Assembly: GCA_029880065.1 (NCBI GenBank)
Contig: JAOUPD010000059.1
Span: 1 to 7,090 of the forward strand
DNA: 7,090 bases
Direction: 5' to 3'
Source of the DNA: Hadesarchaea archaeon
GTDB lineage: Archaea > Hadarchaeota > Hadarchaeia > Hadarchaeales > Hadarchaeaceae
Shown: in pieces, positions 5,415-7,090 of the stretch
Layout: each line of letters opens with the position of its first letter
Numbering within the stretch: position 1 is the first letter of the stretch
Notes under the pieces: model-generated
The model's database searches: none
The model's input: the letters and a program-made list of their open reading frames with translations, nothing else
Told to the model about the DNA's origin: nothing
Translations under genes and position numbers: made by a program

Positions 5415-6050
5415 TTGGATCCAACCCTCTCAAAAAAAAGTACCGTAGAAAAATGGCAGAGAGCAGCGGTTCTTCTCCATAAGTTAAATGCGATCCAATT
5501 TGGCGAGTTCGTCCTGGCCTCGGGAAAGACTAGTCCGTATTACGTGGACCTCCGACTCGCACCTTCCTATCCCGATTTGTTCAACAAGCTCGCCAACCTC
5601 TGTGTGGATTTGATAAAGCGGGAGATAGACAGGCCAATCTATAAGTTCGCCGGGGTGCCACATGCAGGTCTTTCTCTGGCCACGCTTGTGAGCTTCAAAC
5701 TCAAATCCCCATTAATCTTTGTGAGAAAAGAAAAGAAAACCCATGGCCGCATGAAAATGGTTGAAGGATTGCTTGAGCGAGGGGACCGTGTCGTTTTGAT
5801 TGACGACCTCGCGACCACTGGAGGAAGCATCTTGGACGCGGCCAACGCAATTCGGGCAGAGGGCGGAGTGGTCGAAGATGCTGTTGTAATCCTAGATAGA
5901 GAAGAGGGGGCCAAGAAGATGTTGGAAGCCAACAATGTTCATCTACATGCCTGTATGGGAATCGGGGCGGTTGTAAAATATTTGCGTGACGCGAATCTTC
6001 TTGACGAAAAACAATACTCTTTAGTCACGAAACACTTGGAGCAGGCCTAA
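5415..6050 (+). CDS. pyrE: Orotate phosphoribosyltransferase
   Basis: PyrE transfers the ribose 5-phosphate of PRPP to orotate, giving OMP for PyrF. It is a type I phosphoribosyltransferase, 211 aa, usual for the family. N-terminal motif FVLASGKTSPYYVDLR (32-47) is the orotate-side signature (F-x-L-x-S-G-x-x-S-P-Y-Y-x-D-x-R). The flexible-loop region VRKEKKTHG (103-111) has the lysines that contact PRPP across the dimer. The PRPP-binding motif is VVLIDDLATTGGSI (126-139), with the acidic pair Asp130-Asp131. The start is TTG at 5415 after a strong SD. It is the last gene of the pyrBIFE operon; the next gene, purL, is convergent. Confidence 0.96.
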   Translation: MDPTLSKKSTVEKWQRAAVLLHKLNAIQFGEFVLASGKTSPYYVDLRLAPSYPDLFNKLANLCVDLIKREIDRPIYKFAGVPHAGLSLATLVSFKLKSPLIFVRKEKKTHGRMKMVEGLLERGDRVVLIDDLATTGGSILDAANAIRAEGGVVEDAVVILDREEGAKKMLEANNVHLHACMGIGAVVKYLRDANLLDEKQYSLVTKHLEQA

Positions 6051-6142
6051 GCTGAACCCCGCCTCTTCTAGGGCTGAATTGTGCGCTAAAGTCGATTCAA
6101 CTAGGTTAAATTTGTCCCTTGGCGCGGAAAGATACAAATCCG

Positions 6143-6155
6143 ATTTTCTTTGTTT
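6143..6155 (+). terminator. Possible oligo-T terminator of the pyrBIFE operon
   Basis: The plus strand reads ATTTTCTTTGTTT in the convergent spacer, about 90 nt after the pyrE stop. Archaeal transcription commonly ends at such T-rich runs without a hairpin. It just touches the purL stop codon on the other strand. The rest of the spacer (6051-6142) shows no gene, strong hairpin or repeat that I can see. Confidence 0.4.
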
Positions 6156-7090
6156 AAATGTCTTCAAAACCTGTTTTCCAAGCCTCTCTCAATTTTACTA
6201 AATCAACATTAACGATTTTTTTGCCCTTCAGCCCGCAGATTGAAAGATACCCCTCTTCTTTTACACTGCCTATTTCGGAGCAGGCCCCACCTTTAATCAA
6301 CTTTTCGAAATCCTGCTTACTCTGGGATTGAACTTCGACCAAGAACCTGCTATTCGATTCAGAGAACAGGACGAAATCGTCCCTCTTCAACTTTTCCGAA
6401 ACTTTTCTCAAATCCAACTCAACCCCGTAATCTCCGCCCAATGCCATCTCACTAGCTGCAACAGCGAGTCCGCCTTCGGAGATATCGTGGCAAGCTCTAA
6501 CGTAACCACAATCAATAGCATCAACAACTGAATTAATGATTTTTTTCGCTGGAGCCGCCCTAACTTTTGGAACATTTTTGCCCACAACCCCGCGCAGCTT
6601 GTAGTACTCCGAACCGCCTAACTCTGGATAAGTTTCTCCAACGATGTAAACCGGGTTTCCGGGCTCCTTGAGGCCTACCGAAACGGCCCCCCCGACATCC
6701 GGGATTATACCTACAGCGGTTATCAACAATGTAGGCGTTACCGGGCCCAGTATGGACTCATTGTAGAGGCTATCCTTGCCTGAAATGTAAGGAGTGTCGA
6801 AAACTTTGGCAAACTTATAACAAGCTTCGCAAGCGCGCACGAGTGCACCCAGTTGTTCAGCTTTCTCGGGACTCCCCCACACGAAGTTGTCAAGCAACGC
6901 GATTCGTCGGCCACCAACTGCAACATTGTTTCTGATTGCTTCTTCGACGTTTGAAGCCGCCATCCAATAAGGATCGATTCGTCCGTAGTTGGGGTTTATG
7001 CCGCAAGAGATCACCACGCCCTGTCGAGAATCCCGCAAAGGTTTCACTATCGCAGCATCATTTGGTCCACCATACTTCCCATGCGACGGT
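6154..7090 (-). CDS. purL: Phosphoribosylformylglycinamidine synthase, PurL subunit (N-terminal part outside the window)
   Basis: PurL converts FGAR to FGAM with ATP and ammonia supplied by glutaminase PurQ (small-type complex with PurS). The window holds the last 311 codons; the frame is open to the right edge, and upstream of the GTG at 7047 the codons still read as PurL (KYGGPNDAAIVKP), so GTG 7047 is not the start. Motifs in order: SCGINPNYGRIDPYWMA, EEAIRNNVAVGG, LDNFVWGSPEK, TPYISGKDSLYNE, a GGSEYY loop, DISEGGLAVAASEMALGG and LFSESNSRFLVEV, matching the second AIRS-like half of PurL. The end after the last motif is normal, so this looks like the roughly 700-residue form without a fused glutaminase. 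It is convergent with the pyr operon and thus not co-transcribed with it. Confidence 0.95.
   Translation of the reverse strand, partial: PSHGKYGGPNDAAIVKPLRDSRQGVVISCGINPNYGRIDPYWMAASNVEEAIRNNVAVGGRRIALLDNFVWGSPEKAEQLGALVRACEACYKFAKVFDTPYISGKDSLYNESILGPVTPTLLITAVGIIPDVGGAVSVGLKEPGNPVYIVGETYPELGGSEYYKLRGVVGKNVPKVRAAPAKKIINSVVDAIDCGYVRACHDISEGGLAVAASEMALGGDYGVELDLRKVSEKLKRDDFVLFSESNSRFLVEVQSQSKQDFEKLIKGGACSEIGSVKEEGYLSICGLKGKKIVNVDLVKLREAWKTGFEDI

Noticed and set aside
5639..5935. 98-codon minus-strand open frame opposite pyrE
   Set aside because: It covers the complement of the PRPP-binding region of pyrE; no independent evidence for a gene.
7045..7047. GTG at 7047 as the start of a complete 297-residue gene
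   Set aside because: The frame stays open to the edge and the 14 codons before it read as conserved PurL sequence, so the gene simply continues outside the window.
1..7090. CRISPR array, tRNA, insertion sequence or horizontally acquired island
   Set aside because: No regularly spaced repeats, cloverleaf-like sequence, transposase motifs or terminal repeats were seen; gene content is core metabolism with similar composition throughout.

Overview
The window is archaeal chromosome carrying most of the de novo pyrimidine (UMP) pathway. Evidence for an archaeon: PyrB is followed by a separate zinc-containing regulatory subunit PyrI; PyrK, OMP decarboxylase and small-type PurL have archaeal-looking sequences; starts are preceded by strong Shine-Dalgarno (SD) sequences; and TATA-like boxes, not bacterial -35/-10 pairs, lie upstream of the divergent operons. 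Base composition is mixed and gives little taxonomic help. My impression is a TACK-type lineage such as Bathyarchaeia, but this is a weak guess from protein flavour.

Layout. 1-893 (minus): N-terminal 297 codons of an uncharacterised membrane protein with five predicted membrane helices and a cytosolic helical tail, cut by the left edge. 894-1058: its upstream region, with TATA-like boxes and two small inverted repeats. 1059-3162 (minus): pyrC (dihydroorotase) followed by pyrK (electron-transfer subunit of dihydroorotate dehydrogenase), overlapping by 47 nt. 3163-3298: compact divergent promoter region with a perfect 9-bp inverted repeat bracketing the pyrB TATA box. 3299-6050 (plus): tightly packed operon pyrB-pyrI-pyrF-pyrE. 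6051-6153: short convergent spacer with a possible oligo-T terminator. 6154-7090 (minus): C-terminal 311 residues of PurL (purine pathway), cut by the right edge.

How the genes work together. PyrB/PyrI make and allosterically control carbamoyl-aspartate synthesis, PyrC closes it to dihydroorotate, PyrK with a PyrD not present here oxidises it to orotate, PyrE adds the ribose phosphate from PRPP, and PyrF decarboxylates OMP to UMP. Only carbamoyl-phosphate synthetase and PyrD are missing from the pathway up to UMP.

The main features beyond routine annotation are the operator-like inverted repeat around the pyrB TATA box, the use of TTG as the start codon in five of six pyr genes, stop codons embedded in the next gene's SD, pyrK without pyrD beside it, and a membrane-protein gene that is easily missed because it is open at the window edge. 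I see no CRISPR array, tRNA, rRNA, insertion sequence or convincing sign of a mobile element. No stretch over 300 bases lacks a gene.
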